Positions 27,390 through 36,506 of a stretch of DNA of 64,000 nt are shown one piece after another. The notes under the pieces are model-generated. The model was not told the DNA's origin, did no database searches, and worked only from the letters and a program-made list of their open reading frames with translations. Both the position numbers and the translations under genes were made by a program. How positions within the stretch are numbered: the first letter of the stretch is position 1; the number at the start of each line of letters is the position of its first letter. The stretch is from Paenibacillus sp. FSL K6-1096 (GTDB lineage: Bacteria > Bacillota > Bacilli > Paenibacillales > Paenibacillaceae): positions 6,262,001 to 6,326,000 of the forward strand of contig NZ_CP150274.1 in assembly GCF_037977055.1 (NCBI RefSeq), written 5' to 3'.

Positions 27390-28313
27390 ATGAACAATTC
27401 ATTTATTATAGCTACTTATAATAAAGCCGAATGGCTTCATATTGTTTTACATTCGTTTCAGCAGCTAAAAACTAAAGAAGAATATGAAATTGTAATTGTC
27501 AATGATGGGAGCAGCGATCATACAGAGCTTGTTGTAAGTCAGTTCAAAAATAAACTGAACATTAACTATGTCTACCAGGAAAATAGGGGACTTGCTTCAG
27601 CAAGAAATCGAGCGATTGAAGCGGCAAAGGGAGATATTCTACTCTTTATTGACGATGATCGGATGTTACCCTATGACTTTTTAGATGAGCATCTCAAAGT
27701 TCATGTTATGTTAAATGATCCTAAGCTTATAGTGATAGGGGAGAGACTTCAGCTATACGTATCAAATCTTGAGTTGAAGTCAGAGGAAATTATAAAAGAT
27801 CTTAATCAGGATATGAAATTCTACAAAAGATTATCACGTTCAGATGACTACCATAAGGCTATAAAAAGAATGTTCAATAATGCTCCATCAAATTATGAAA
27901 TCCAATGGATTGCTGCTGTTTTTTCAAACTTATCTGTCAGAAAATCAGTGATTAATGAAATTGGCGGATTTGACCCGAACTTTAAAGGATGGGGCTGCGA
28001 AGATATTGAGTTAGGGTATAGGTTATGTCAGAATGGCTCAAGCATTTACTTAAATGAAAATGCAAAAAATTATCATCTGGAACACCCGCGGTCATCTGAG
28101 ATTCCCAAACAGTTTATGGATAATTTCACGTATATGTACAATAAGCATAACCGTTGTTATGCCATGGAGCTATATTTAGAATTTGAGCAAGGAAGGCTTA
28201 GTTTGGAAGACTATAACCTTTCAGTTAAGAATGATAAGTTGACGCACTCACCGACTGGAGAACAAACGTATTTTAAAGATACAAATGTATTTCGGGTAAA
28301 AGGAATGAATTAA
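27390..28313 (+). CDS. Family 2 glycosyltransferase (GT-A), second
   Basis: This 307-residue GT2 protein shows SFIIATYNKAEWLHIVLHSFQ, IVIVNDGSSDHTE, ENRGLASARNRAIEAAKG, DxD in LLFIDDDRMLP, and the acceptor motif GWGCEDIELGYRLCQNG. It is the paralogue of the first island transferase and shares its WGCED block. It starts 14 bases after the GT4 gene, with GTGGGG as a moderate ribosome binding site. A role in building the same glycan is inferred from the position. It has no transmembrane segment. Confidence 0.9.
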   Translation: MNNSFIIATYNKAEWLHIVLHSFQQLKTKEEYEIVIVNDGSSDHTELVVSQFKNKLNINYVYQENRGLASARNRAIEAAKGDILLFIDDDRMLPYDFLDEHLKVHVMLNDPKLIVIGERLQLYVSNLELKSEEIIKDLNQDMKFYKRLSRSDDYHKAIKRMFNNAPSNYEIQWIAAVFSNLSVRKSVINEIGGFDPNFKGWGCEDIELGYRLCQNGSSIYLNENAKNYHLEHPRSSEIPKQFMDNFTYMYNKHNRCYAMELYLEFEQGRLSLEDYNLSVKNDKLTHSPTGEQTYFKDTNVFRVKGMN

Positions 28314-28343
28314 ACATAAATAATAAATAGGAGGAATTTAATT

Positions 28344-28601
28344 ATGGAAAAAGCACTTGTTTTGGAAGCGGTAAAGGAAATCTATGGGCAATCTTTAAGA
28401 GATAAATTTGACCCGAAAGCTATTGATGAAGATACGGATTTGGTAGAGGCTATTGGTCTAAATTCAATAGAAAGCATTGAGATTCTAGTAAGAGTTGAGG
28501 AAAAGTTCGGAATAGAGGTTTCCGATGAAGACTTGAACGTGGAGTTGGTAAAATACTTGTCAAGTATTACTGAATATATTGAAAAGAAATTAAATGATTG
28601 A
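28344..28601 (+). CDS. Discrete acyl carrier protein 1
   Basis: The 85-residue acidic protein has the four-helix carrier pattern. The attachment serine is S41 in AIGLNSIESIEILVRVEEKFG; the residue before it is Asn where most carriers have Asp. EEKFGIEVSDEDLN is the usual helix III region. The start follows TAGGAGGAAT, the strongest ribosome binding site in the run. There is no KS or AT gene nearby, so the carrier probably bears an activated acid or amino acid, as BtrI does, and not a growing polyketide. Confidence 0.9.
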   Translation: MEKALVLEAVKEIYGQSLRDKFDPKAIDEDTDLVEAIGLNSIESIEILVRVEEKFGIEVSDEDLNVELVKYLSSITEYIEKKLND

Positions 28602-28622
28602 ATTAATGTTAAGGAGGGAATT

Positions 28623-29682
28623 ATGCCTAAAAAAAAGGTTGTTATAACTGGCGGTGCTGGTTTTGTCGGGGTCAATTTAGCCATTTATCTTTATAAGCAT
28701 GGTTATGAAATTGTGTTGGTTGACATTGCTGATCAATTTCGGAGACTGGAACTAATTAGACAAGACATTCATTTCGAATCGATATTTATAGATTTATCCA
28801 AAGATTTAATTAAGCTTCCCGAAGACACGGATTGTATTATTCATCTTGCTGCATTACCCCATGTGGATTATTCCTACTACTATCCTGAGAACACTTTACG
28901 AAACAACATATTAAGTCTAACACGGATATTAGATACCGCAGTTAAGATGAAGCTACCTGTTTTTTTTAGCCTCATCTGTAGAGGTATACGGGGGGGAAAG
29001 CAACGAAGACTATGATGAAACTGATCGGATTAAGCCCGTCTCTCCCTATGGCGCTTCGAAAGAAGCTTGTGAAGCAATTGTTTATTCATACCAAAGGTGC
29101 TTCAATTTGAAGGCTAGTGTGTTTAGATTAACTAATTTGTATGGGCCGTTTCAGTTACCTGACAGAATTATTCCTAGAGTAATTACCCGATTAATTAGCG
29201 AGTATGATCTGGATATCGAAGGAAATTATATTAGAGATTTTGTTTATGTTGAAGATGCTGTACAAGCAATTAAAATGATTATGGAGAATAAATGTTTTGA
29301 TCAGATTCATAATATATCCTCTGGAATTGGAAGCTCGATCTCAGAAATAGCGGAAAAGCTGATCAGTATTAATCGAAAAAATTCAACTATTGAACAAGTT
29401 TTGAGCAGGGAAAATAATCAAAGAGGTAAAAGATTGGTTATCAATGCAGGTAAGATTAAGGAAAATTTAGGCTGGTTTCCTGCTACTTCAATGGAAAAGG
29501 GACTTGAGCTAACCTACCAATGGTTTAAAAGCAATAAAGAATGGCAGAACCAATTCGAATACTGTTACCAAAGTGACAGGCATTCAATGAATTTTGTAGT
29601 GGATTGTATCTTTAATAAACCAGCAAAGGCCGTAGTTAGGTCTGAAGAGGATTATGGGAAGGATGCAGACGATAATGATTAA
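28623..29682 (+). pseudogene. NAD-dependent sugar epimerase/dehydratase interrupted at a T8 tract
   Basis: The first frame (28623-29015) has the Rossmann start VVITGGAGFVGVNLA, then loses the family pattern after PVFF. Moving one base at the T8 tract (28959-28967 region) restores SSVEVYGG, the active-site YGASKEAC, FRLTNLYGPFQLPDRI and a complete C-terminus to 29682. With one T fewer the protein would be 352 residues, normal for extended SDR epimerases. Possible causes are a sequencing error, a phase-variable or slippage-dependent tract, or true inactivation. The second part has its own possible internal starts but would lack the NAD fold. In the pathway it should make or epimerise a nucleotide sugar. 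Confidence 0.85.
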
Positions 29683-30415
29683 GCCTAAGGTTGCTTTAAT
29701 TACAGGATCGGCCAAAGGTATTGGAAGAGCAATCGTGAGAAAATTAGCGATGGATGGTTTTGATATAGGGCTCAATTATCATACAAGTGCATCCGAAGCA
29801 GCAATATTAGCTGAAGAGATAGAGTCCATGGGGAATAGAGTGAAACTTATAAAGGCAGATATTACAAAAATAAATGAAGTGAAATTTATGTTTGAAGAAG
29901 TAATAAATACGTTTGGTGGAATAGACTTGCTTATAAATAATTCAGGAGTTTTTTATGAATCCATCTTGCCTATGCAGAATCTCGAGAAAGTCGAGGAAAT
30001 GCTGGATGTGAATTTAAAAGGATATATTTATTGTACTAAAATAGCTTTGGGAAAGATGATTAGATACCGAAAGGGGAAAATTATTAATATTTCCTCTGTA
30101 AGTTCAATAAAAGCTTTATATGCCCAAAGTGTATACAGCGCCACCAAAGGAGCAATTAACTCACTGACCAAGACTATAGCTTTGGAAGCTGCACCCTATG
30201 GTATTCAAGTGAATGCAATAGCACCGGGTTTCATAGAGACAGGGATGTTAGATTCATTACCTGAAAAAGAACGGAACCGTTATCTGGAGACGATTCCCTT
30301 AAACCGCTTTGGTTCACCTGAGGAGGTAGCGGAAACAGTAAGCTTTCTTGCAAATGATAAAGTAACGTATATTACCGGACAAGTGATCGTCATTGATGGA
30401 GGTATAAGTATTTAA
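29675..30415 (+). CDS. Short-chain dehydrogenase/reductase, FabG-like
   Basis: This classical SDR of about 246 residues has the cofactor motif TGSAKGIGRA, NNSG in LLINNSGVFYE, catalytic Ser in INISSVSS, YSATKGA (Tyr and Lys), and the C-terminal VTYITGQVIVIDGG. It most resembles 3-oxoacyl-ACP reductases, so its substrate may be bound to one of the two island carriers, but sugar ketones are also possible. ATG 29675 overlaps the epimerase stop; ATGs at 29654 and 29663 are alternatives with poorer layout. A hairpin follows it. Confidence 0.9.
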   Translation: MIKPKVALITGSAKGIGRAIVRKLAMDGFDIGLNYHTSASEAAILAEEIESMGNRVKLIKADITKINEVKFMFEEVINTFGGIDLLINNSGVFYESILPMQNLEKVEEMLDVNLKGYIYCTKIALGKMIRYRKGKIINISSVSSIKALYAQSVYSATKGAINSLTKTIALEAAPYGIQVNAIAPGFIETGMLDSLPEKERNRYLETIPLNRFGSPEEVAETVSFLANDKVTYITGQVIVIDGGISI

Positions 30416-30426
30416 AATACCAGTTG

Positions 30427-30455
30427 AGCTGAAGAGTGAGTCTTCAAGCTTTTGT
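30427..30455 (+). terminator. Hairpin between the SDR and aminotransferase genes (possible attenuator)
   Basis: AGCTGAAGA (30427-30435) pairs with TCTTCAAGCT (30441-30450) with one bulged A, around a five-base loop. TTTTG follows. It may lower read-through into the second half of the island operon. Strength is modest. Confidence 0.4.
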
Positions 30456-30507
30456 CTTTGCGATATGTATACCAATTTTAATGAAATAATGATTAGGAGG
30501 ACTCGAA

Positions 30508-31866
30508 ATGATTTCAAAACTCAATAAAGTATTAATTGATACCGCAAAAGAGAATGTTGCTGGTGGTACTGACAGTACGATGAGACTTTTACCTTATCAG
30601 CTCCCATTAGTAATAAGTAAATCAGAAGGGATCCGTGTATGGGATGTGGAAGGCAAAGAATTAATTGATATGAACATGGGATATGGTCCTTTGCTATTTG
30701 GTCACCGCTCTAGAATAGTAACAGACGCAATAAAAAAAGAGCTTGAATTAAGAGGAACTGTTTTAGGTTTTATCCATGAATTATCTTCCGAAGTTGCATT
30801 GTTAATCAAAAAATCTTTCCCTTCTATCGACCTCATCCGATTCTCTTCTTCAGGGACTGAAGTGGCCCAAACTGCTGTGCGGTTAGCTCGTGCCTACACC
30901 AATAGAACTAATATTGTAGTTTTTGAAGGTCATTATCATGGTTCATCTAATGCTGTATTTCATAAATATCATGCTGAGATAGCGGATATAGAAAGTCAAC
31001 CGTCATATAATGCTATTCCAGGTACAGAGGGAATGGGTGGAGAACCGCAAAACATTTTTGTGCTTCCATGGAATAATTTAAACCTGTTAAAGACATTTTT
31101 CGAGGAAAAAGGAGAGACAATTGCTGCAGTTATTATGGAGCCTGTGATGGGCAATGCAGGTGTCATTGCTCCAAAGGATGGATATCTTCAAGGTGTCCGC
31201 AAACTGACACAAGATTATGGATCATTGCTTATTTTCGATGAAATCATTAGCGGATATAGGGTTGCACGCGGAGGTGCCCAAGAAAGATATGGTGTTCAAA
31301 GTGATATCACACTTTTATCTAAAGCCATGAACGGGGGAGTTCCCATTTCAGCCATCGGCGGCCGCAGAGAAGTCATGAATTTACTCGTTGAAGGGAGAGT
31401 GTTCCATGGCGGTGTGTACTCGGGAAATCCTATGTGCCTTGCAGCAACATTAGCAGTACAGCAGGAATATGACACTAATGGAGAGTGGATATATAGCACT
31501 CTAGAAGATAATAGCCGATATTTGTGTACAGAATTACTGCAGATCTTTAAGACGGCGGGCATTCCTGTTTCAGTGCAAAATGTAGGAGCTATGATCAGTC
31601 TATCATTTGTAGAAGAAGGTTTTACCCAAAGATTTGAAGATTACAGAGAAATTAAAAAATTCACAAATAAGGATAAGTATATAAAATTTCAAAACGAGCT
31701 TCAAATAGAAGGCGTGTACATCCATCCAAATCAGTTTGAGCCATGGTATCTATCCACATTACATACAACAGAGCAATTGGATATAGTTCTTGAGAAAATG
31801 GACAAGGTTATTCGCAGAATAAATTGGAGTTCCATGGATTCAGTTAAATTGCATTCAAGAGTGTAA
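30508..31866 (+). CDS. Class III PLP aminotransferase / glutamate-1-semialdehyde aminomutase-like
   Basis: The 452-residue protein follows the GSA-aminomutase pattern: GGTDSTMRLLPYQLPLVI, DMNMGYGPLLFGH, SSSGTEVAQTAVRLARAYT, VFEGHYHGSSNA, FDEIISGYRVA and the PLP lysine K272 in LLSKAMNGGVPISAIGG. Relatives in natural-product pathways aminate beta-keto acyl chains or move amino groups. A chromosomal heme-pathway HemL role is unlikely, given the island context and a diverged C-terminus. It is followed by the ligase and a carrier, so it may make or modify an amino acid unit loaded on the carrier. The start follows TTAGGAGG. Confidence 0.9.
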   Translation: MISKLNKVLIDTAKENVAGGTDSTMRLLPYQLPLVISKSEGIRVWDVEGKELIDMNMGYGPLLFGHRSRIVTDAIKKELELRGTVLGFIHELSSEVALLIKKSFPSIDLIRFSSSGTEVAQTAVRLARAYTNRTNIVVFEGHYHGSSNAVFHKYHAEIADIESQPSYNAIPGTEGMGGEPQNIFVLPWNNLNLLKTFFEEKGETIAAVIMEPVMGNAGVIAPKDGYLQGVRKLTQDYGSLLIFDEIISGYRVARGGAQERYGVQSDITLLSKAMNGGVPISAIGGRREVMNLLVEGRVFHGGVYSGNPMCLAATLAVQQEYDTNGEWIYSTLEDNSRYLCTELLQIFKTAGIPVSVQNVGAMISLSFVEEGFTQRFEDYREIKKFTNKDKYIKFQNELQIEGVYIHPNQFEPWYLSTLHTTEQLDIVLEKMDKVIRRINWSSMDSVKLHSRV

Positions 31867-31896
31867 GGTAATAGCTGAAAGCTGGAGATGAGGAAT

Positions 31897-33384
31897 ATGA
31901 TAAATGATTTGATGACTAAGAAAAATAATGATGAAGTAATAATGAATTGGGAACGGTTCTCCGGCGCTATTGATTGCGGAGCAAGCGGTAGAGTATGGAA
32001 TTCGGATGAACTTATAAAATTATCGAAGTCTGTTGCGGATAGTTTTATGGATAAGGGTTTAGAAAAAGGAGATATCGTCGCTGTTCTATTAACTAATACC
32101 GTCTCCTTTCCAATTGTCTTAATGGCACTGCTCTATCTGCAATGTAACCCTTTGTTGCTGCATGGCTCCAGCACTAACGCTGAGTTTGACCGGGGAATAA
32201 GTGGAGCTCCCGTAAGATTTGTGGTTCATGAAAGCATGGAAAATGTATCTAAATATATACCACGTTCAAATGAGGAAACGTTATTAGAATACACAATTGG
32301 AAAGGTCTCATTTCAACTTTCTGAGGTAGGCTCCTATACCGGCACAAGTTCCGGATTACAAGGCTCAATTTTACATCTAACATCCGGAACTAATAATCAC
32401 CCTAGAATCTGTATCAGAAATCAGAGGGTTGCCATTGCAGAGGCGATAAATTATACCTCCACTATTGATATCTACTCAGAGGCTCGAGTTAATGTCACCA
32501 CGCCTTTAAGCCATGCATTTGCGTATGGATTTGGGTTAATGTCTTCAATTATCACGAACAGCACTATGGTAATTGACCCTGTTTTTAATCCTAAAAAGGT
32601 GATTCGTGGTCTGATAAATAATCCTTGTGATATTTTAACTGTAGTTCCACCGATGGTGGGCATTTTCACCCGTCTGAAGCAAAATAATGAAGACATCAAA
32701 CTGGCCCGGGCTGCTTTCTATGCTGGTACAGTTTGTGATCCCCAGACAACGGCTAATTTCGAGGAAAGCTTCAGAATTAATCTTTATTCTATTTACGGCA
32801 GTACTGAGACTGGAGCGATATCTACTAACTATCATTGCGGAACAAAGGTAGACGGAGTTGGCTACCCGTTACTCAACACGGGAATTAGAATTGATAATAG
32901 CTTGAATTACAAGGGGTTAGGGAATGGAGTAGGAGAAATTTACGTGAAATCAGACTCTATGATGCAAGGATATTATTTGCAGGATGATGATAACCCAAGA
33001 GAAATTGAGTATTTTCCGACTGGTGATGTGGGTAGACATTCAAATCAAGTGATCTCAATTTTGGGAAGAGTGACTGATTTCATAAATATTAATGGATTTA
33101 AGATAGATCCTAATGAAATTGAAGAAGTAGTGTTAAGTTATGAGGGAATACTAGATGCAGCAGTGTATCCAGGCAGGTCAAGTAAAGGTGATGAAGTGGT
33201 ATTATGTGCTATCTGCACCGACAAAAATATCAACATTGAAATTATTGAATTGAAGCAACACTGTGAAGCCAAGTTAAGTAACTATAAATTGCCGAAATAT
33301 TTCTGGATTCTAGATAACTTGCCACGTACTGGATCAGGAAAATGCCTTAAACGAGAACTTCCAGGCCATTTCAGCCGTTATTAA
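31897..33384 (+). CDS. Stand-alone adenylate-forming acyl/aminoacyl ligase
   Basis: This ANL-superfamily enzyme of about 495 residues has the phosphate loop HLTSGTNNHPRI, core motifs YSIYGSTETGAIS and YFPTGDVGRH, the hinge region GRVTDFININGFKIDPNEIEEV, and the catalytic C-terminal lysine in LPRTGSGKCLKREL. It lacks condensation and carrier domains, so it should load an acid onto a separate carrier, most likely the protein encoded next. Substrate specificity is not readable. ATG 31897 fits GGAG spacing better than ATG 31888, where the GGAG touches the start. Confidence 0.9.
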   Translation: MINDLMTKKNNDEVIMNWERFSGAIDCGASGRVWNSDELIKLSKSVADSFMDKGLEKGDIVAVLLTNTVSFPIVLMALLYLQCNPLLLHGSSTNAEFDRGISGAPVRFVVHESMENVSKYIPRSNEETLLEYTIGKVSFQLSEVGSYTGTSSGLQGSILHLTSGTNNHPRICIRNQRVAIAEAINYTSTIDIYSEARVNVTTPLSHAFAYGFGLMSSIITNSTMVIDPVFNPKKVIRGLINNPCDILTVVPPMVGIFTRLKQNNEDIKLARAAFYAGTVCDPQTTANFEESFRINLYSIYGSTETGAISTNYHCGTKVDGVGYPLLNTGIRIDNSLNYKGLGNGVGEIYVKSDSMMQGYYLQDDDNPREIEYFPTGDVGRHSNQVISILGRVTDFININGFKIDPNEIEEVVLSYEGILDAAVYPGRSSKGDEVVLCAICTDKNINIEIIELKQHCEAKLSNYKLPKYFWILDNLPRTGSGKCLKRELPGHFSRY

Positions 33385-33395
33385 AATGAAGATGG

Positions 33396-33659
33396 GTGAT
33401 TGTAATAGACAAAGAACAAGTCATAGAACGCTTGAAAGAATTGTTAATAGAGATTGGTGAGTTGGATGTTCAGCCCGAAATGATTAATACGCATACTAGC
33501 AACATAGCGCTTGAATATAGTCTGAATTCCATCCTTATCATGGAGTATCTTTTGAGAATAGAGGAAGTATTTGATATTGAGATCGGTGATGATGATTTAA
33601 ACGGTAGGCTACTTAATAACTTTGAAGACCTATCAACTTATATAATGAAGAAACTCTAA
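33396..33659 (+). CDS. Discrete acyl carrier protein 2
   Basis: This 87-residue carrier starts at GTG, 11 bases after the ligase stop. The attachment serine is S45 in ALEYSLNSILIMEYLLRIEE, again with Asn before Ser, and EEVFDIEIGDDDLNG forms helix III. It is clearly distinct from carrier 1 and is paired with the ligase by position. The island thus has two carriers and two BtrH-like proteins, perhaps two separate acyl transfers. Confidence 0.88.
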   Translation: MIVIDKEQVIERLKELLIEIGELDVQPEMINTHTSNIALEYSLNSILIMEYLLRIEEVFDIEIGDDDLNGRLLNNFEDLSTYIMKKL

Positions 33660-33749
33660 TGATGATAACAAGCATTCCAAGCCCGAAGTCCTTGTAATTA
33701 TTCCATTATTAGTATGACATTTCTAAGTTAAAAGAAGGTGGTGATTAGA

Positions 33750-35414
33750 ATGGCTAAATTAGCGTTTGTTATTCTTTACACAAAACGGTATTCCATGGCG
33801 CAAGAACATCTGGGAGTAAATTATTTGGCAGCCAGTTTAAGAAGAGATGGCATTGAAGAAAGATCATTCCATTTTTTAGAAGGAGATGACCTTGAAAATA
33901 TAATAGAAATGTCCGAATACAAGCCAGACATTATCGCTTTAACTCTTAATTATATGCCTATAAGTAGAATTATAAATATTACTCGCCAAATAAAAAAGAA
34001 ACTTCCTGATTGTCATATTACTTCAGGAGGTTCAGCTGTCAATTTCAATGAAATTGAGCTATTGAAGAAATTTATTCATCTGGACTCGGTAATCAGTGGG
34101 GAAGCAGAATCAATAATAAGCGCTTTTACTTATACTTTGATAAATGGAAAAACTTTGGAAAATATCCCGAGTGTTACTTGGAGGGATAAAGATGGGATAT
34201 TGCATAAAAACCCTTACGCTGAGGCAATCAAAGATTTAGATCAAATCCCATTTCCTCTGAGAAGAAATATTCGAAATGATAGCGGTACACTTACATTTAA
34301 TTTTACCGGAGCAAGGGGATGTACGGGTAAATGTAGTTTTTGTGTGACTACAGCTTTACGCAATTGTGGAAAACAAGGATTTTGGAGGGGGAGATCGGTT
34401 GAGAATATAGTAGATGAACTGGAACAGATTGTGCTTCAGTTCCCAACTGAAATACCACCTGTGTTTGACTTTACAGATCCTACCTTTGAAGATCCGGGTG
34501 TGAGAGGAAAGAAAAGAATAAGGCAGCTTACAAAAGAAATTATCAAAAGAAAACTTAATATCAGACTAAGAGTCTTTTTACGTGCGGAAAACTGGAGCGA
34601 TGAAGATAATGAATTAATTCAACTTTTAGTGGATGCAGGTGTTGAAGATATTTGTACCGGAACGGAAGCAGCTAGTGCACATGACATAGGACTTTATCGG
34701 AAATATAAGAAAATGGAAGACACTCATAGAATAATTGAAAGGTTTAAAGAAGCAGGTATCTACATTGTGCATGGATTTATTATGTATAATCCCTACAGTA
34801 CCTTCGAAGACCTTCGTGTTAACGCTAAGTTTCTCTATGAAGAAGCTCTAGGAGACAATTTGCTTAAATATACATATTATTTGCAACTCTTTAGCGGGAC
34901 AGAAGCATTTAACCAAGTGAAGCGGGACGGATTACTGATTTCCGAAGATTTTGTTGATCAGGAAGGCATAATTGATTGTATGGGAATGTATGAATATACA
35001 TTCAAAGATCGAAAGGTTGAGTACTTAGCGAAAAGAATTTATAAGCTACGGGAAGATTATCTTGAACTGTTGGAAGCTTACGAACATGAACATTTTTTTT
35101 TCACAAAAGTTTACTATAGACTAAAACGTATATTTCCTGAGATTTTGCATATTCCCGTAATCCAAGAACTTTATGAGCTGCTACAAGTTTTACGAAATGA
35201 TTTGAATGAGCTGAATTACAGTAATTATATTGAGATAATAACTTTTGTTGAAAAAGATGATGTGGAGATCTCAGATAACTATCTGAACAATTGGATTAAT
35301 CAAATGGTTGTATACTTTGATGAAATTAAAGGTATTCAGCATAAATTGATATTTCAATTAAAGAAAATAGATATTAAAAGAAAAATCGGTGAGAAGCTTC
35401 CTCTCTATATTTAA
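33750..35414 (+). CDS. B12-binding-type radical SAM protein 3
   Basis: This is the third member of the same type, about 554 residues. The N-terminus reads AKLAFVILYTKRYSMAQEHLGVNYLAASLRRDG, then PDIIALTLNYM, HITSGGSAVNF and VISGEAESIISAF. The radical SAM motif is C191-x3-C195-x2-C198 in RGCTGKCSFCVTTALRNCG, with one more cysteine close behind. GRSVENIVDELEQI matches the other two. The helical C-terminus is unassigned. ATG 33750 follows GAAGGTGGTG. The next gene downstream is decayed, so this is the last clearly intact gene of the long run. Confidence 0.87.
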   Translation: MAKLAFVILYTKRYSMAQEHLGVNYLAASLRRDGIEERSFHFLEGDDLENIIEMSEYKPDIIALTLNYMPISRIINITRQIKKKLPDCHITSGGSAVNFNEIELLKKFIHLDSVISGEAESIISAFTYTLINGKTLENIPSVTWRDKDGILHKNPYAEAIKDLDQIPFPLRRNIRNDSGTLTFNFTGARGCTGKCSFCVTTALRNCGKQGFWRGRSVENIVDELEQIVLQFPTEIPPVFDFTDPTFEDPGVRGKKRIRQLTKEIIKRKLNIRLRVFLRAENWSDEDNELIQLLVDAGVEDICTGTEAASAHDIGLYRKYKKMEDTHRIIERFKEAGIYIVHGFIMYNPYSTFEDLRVNAKFLYEEALGDNLLKYTYYLQLFSGTEAFNQVKRDGLLISEDFVDQEGIIDCMGMYEYTFKDRKVEYLAKRIYKLREDYLELLEAYEHEHFFFTKVYYRLKRIFPEILHIPVIQELYELLQVLRNDLNELNYSNYIEIITFVEKDDVEISDNYLNNWINQMVVYFDEIKGIQHKLIFQLKKIDIKRKIGEKLPLYI

Positions 35415-35550
35415 ATCTGTCTATTAGTTTACAAGCATTATGATACAACTGTTCAGGACTTCCAGATGAATATTTAGGAGGAATTGGGAATTATGTTGAT
35501 AGTGGTAATTACCGGGGGGCATGACATATGGAAACAATGGTGAGTAACCA

Positions 35551-36166
35551 ATGATTTCTGATCTGGCTGATGGATACTACCTTTCTGTGTATTGTTGTAT
35601 TTCACCGTTTTGCAATATTATGACGGACTCCCACAGACACGACCAAAATATTTCATTATGGAGAAAAGATGCCCCAACAATTCGCTTAATCCATCTTTGG
35701 GAATTAGAAAGGATTACAGGAAATAAACATCATGCAGTCTCTTTTTTTCAAAAAAAGATTTATTGCATTTATTCAGAAATTGCATGGAACATACTCTCTT
35801 ATCCTTGAGGATATGAATGCTATATTCGGTGCCCTAGAATGTTCTAGGGTTGGTGATTACCATTATGTTTTAGTTATTCCTAAATATTAATATAATTCCA
35901 TAGCTCATTTGTTTTCATCGATGATTCTGGACACAGATATTTTCTACAATCAAAAAATCATTGTAATATCGTTGGATGATGAATCAGATATTGTAACAGA
36001 TCCGTTTGCAAGTCAGAAATATATGTTCATTGGAGCATATTCAGAACGGGGAGTTGTTTCTTATGTTCCTGTGTATTCACTAAGACTATAATGGTCTACC
36101 GCCCGCGGAATATTCAATCTTGAAGAGGGAAGTCTCATGGCATTAGCCCTATGCATCCAAAAGTAA
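35551..36166 (+). pseudogene. Decayed carbamoyltransferase (NodU/TobZ-type) N-terminal half
   Basis: Pieces in successive frames follow the order expected of O-carbamoyltransferases. First comes DGYYLSVYCCISPF with RHDQNISLWRKD and HLWELERITGNKHHAVSFF (35551-35808), then IFGALECSRVGDYHYVL (about 35820-35888), then YNSIAHLFSSMILDTDIFY with KYMFIGAYSERGVVSYVPVYS (about 35890-36091), then STARGIFNLEEGSLMALA (to about 36150). Frame changes and stops separate them, and the C-terminal catalytic half is missing. Carbamoyltransferases use carbamoyl phosphate and ATP to decorate sugars and antibiotics. The ancestral product was therefore probably carbamoylated. The assignment rests on my memory of family motifs. 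Confidence 0.55.
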
Positions 36167-36506
36167 ATCACTTGAAGATTTCGCTGGTTAACAAGAAGAA
36201 TTAATATTTCCGGGAATGATGACCGATTTGATGTCATCACTTATATTTCATTCATCGCAGAAACGATTTTTTCTTATACCTGCATAGCCTTTCGATAAAA
36301 GATTACTTTTTTTATAAAAAAACACCTAGTGTATCAAGCCTTAACATAAAAATGGAGACATGTGTTTAATCAATCAAAAAAATAAATAAAACGGTAAAAA
36401 AAATATTAAAAGCTCCCCTTCACAATAATAGACAATTGAAGCTGAGTTTATTTTTAGTGTTGATCTTGTGCCTGCGAAGCTGCAGTATGAATAAGGAGGT
36501 TCTTGG
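36167..36506. other. Gene-free AT-rich stretch with a lipoprotein-leader-like remnant
   Basis: No intact gene is visible. Several stops occur in all frames up to about 36390. From about 36394 to 36516 one frame reads KLSLFLVLILCLRSC then SMNKEVLGCL and stop, resembling a lipoprotein signal sequence. It has only a TTG (36436) without a ribosome binding site and nothing after the cysteine. It overlaps the ribosome binding site and start of the next gene. Confidence 0.4.

Noticed and set aside
30508..31866. Housekeeping hemL (glutamate-1-semialdehyde aminomutase)
   Set aside because: The motifs fit the family, but the gene sits between pathway genes, is followed by a ligase and a carrier, and has a diverged C-terminus. 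A tailoring or amino-acid-forming role is more likely.
31897..33659. NRPS module
   Set aside because: The adenylating enzyme and carrier are separate proteins, and no condensation or thioesterase domain occurs anywhere in the island.
35909..36091. Small independent protein gene
   Set aside because: It has no ribosome binding site, and its translation fits the middle of a carbamoyltransferase whose other pieces lie in order on both sides.
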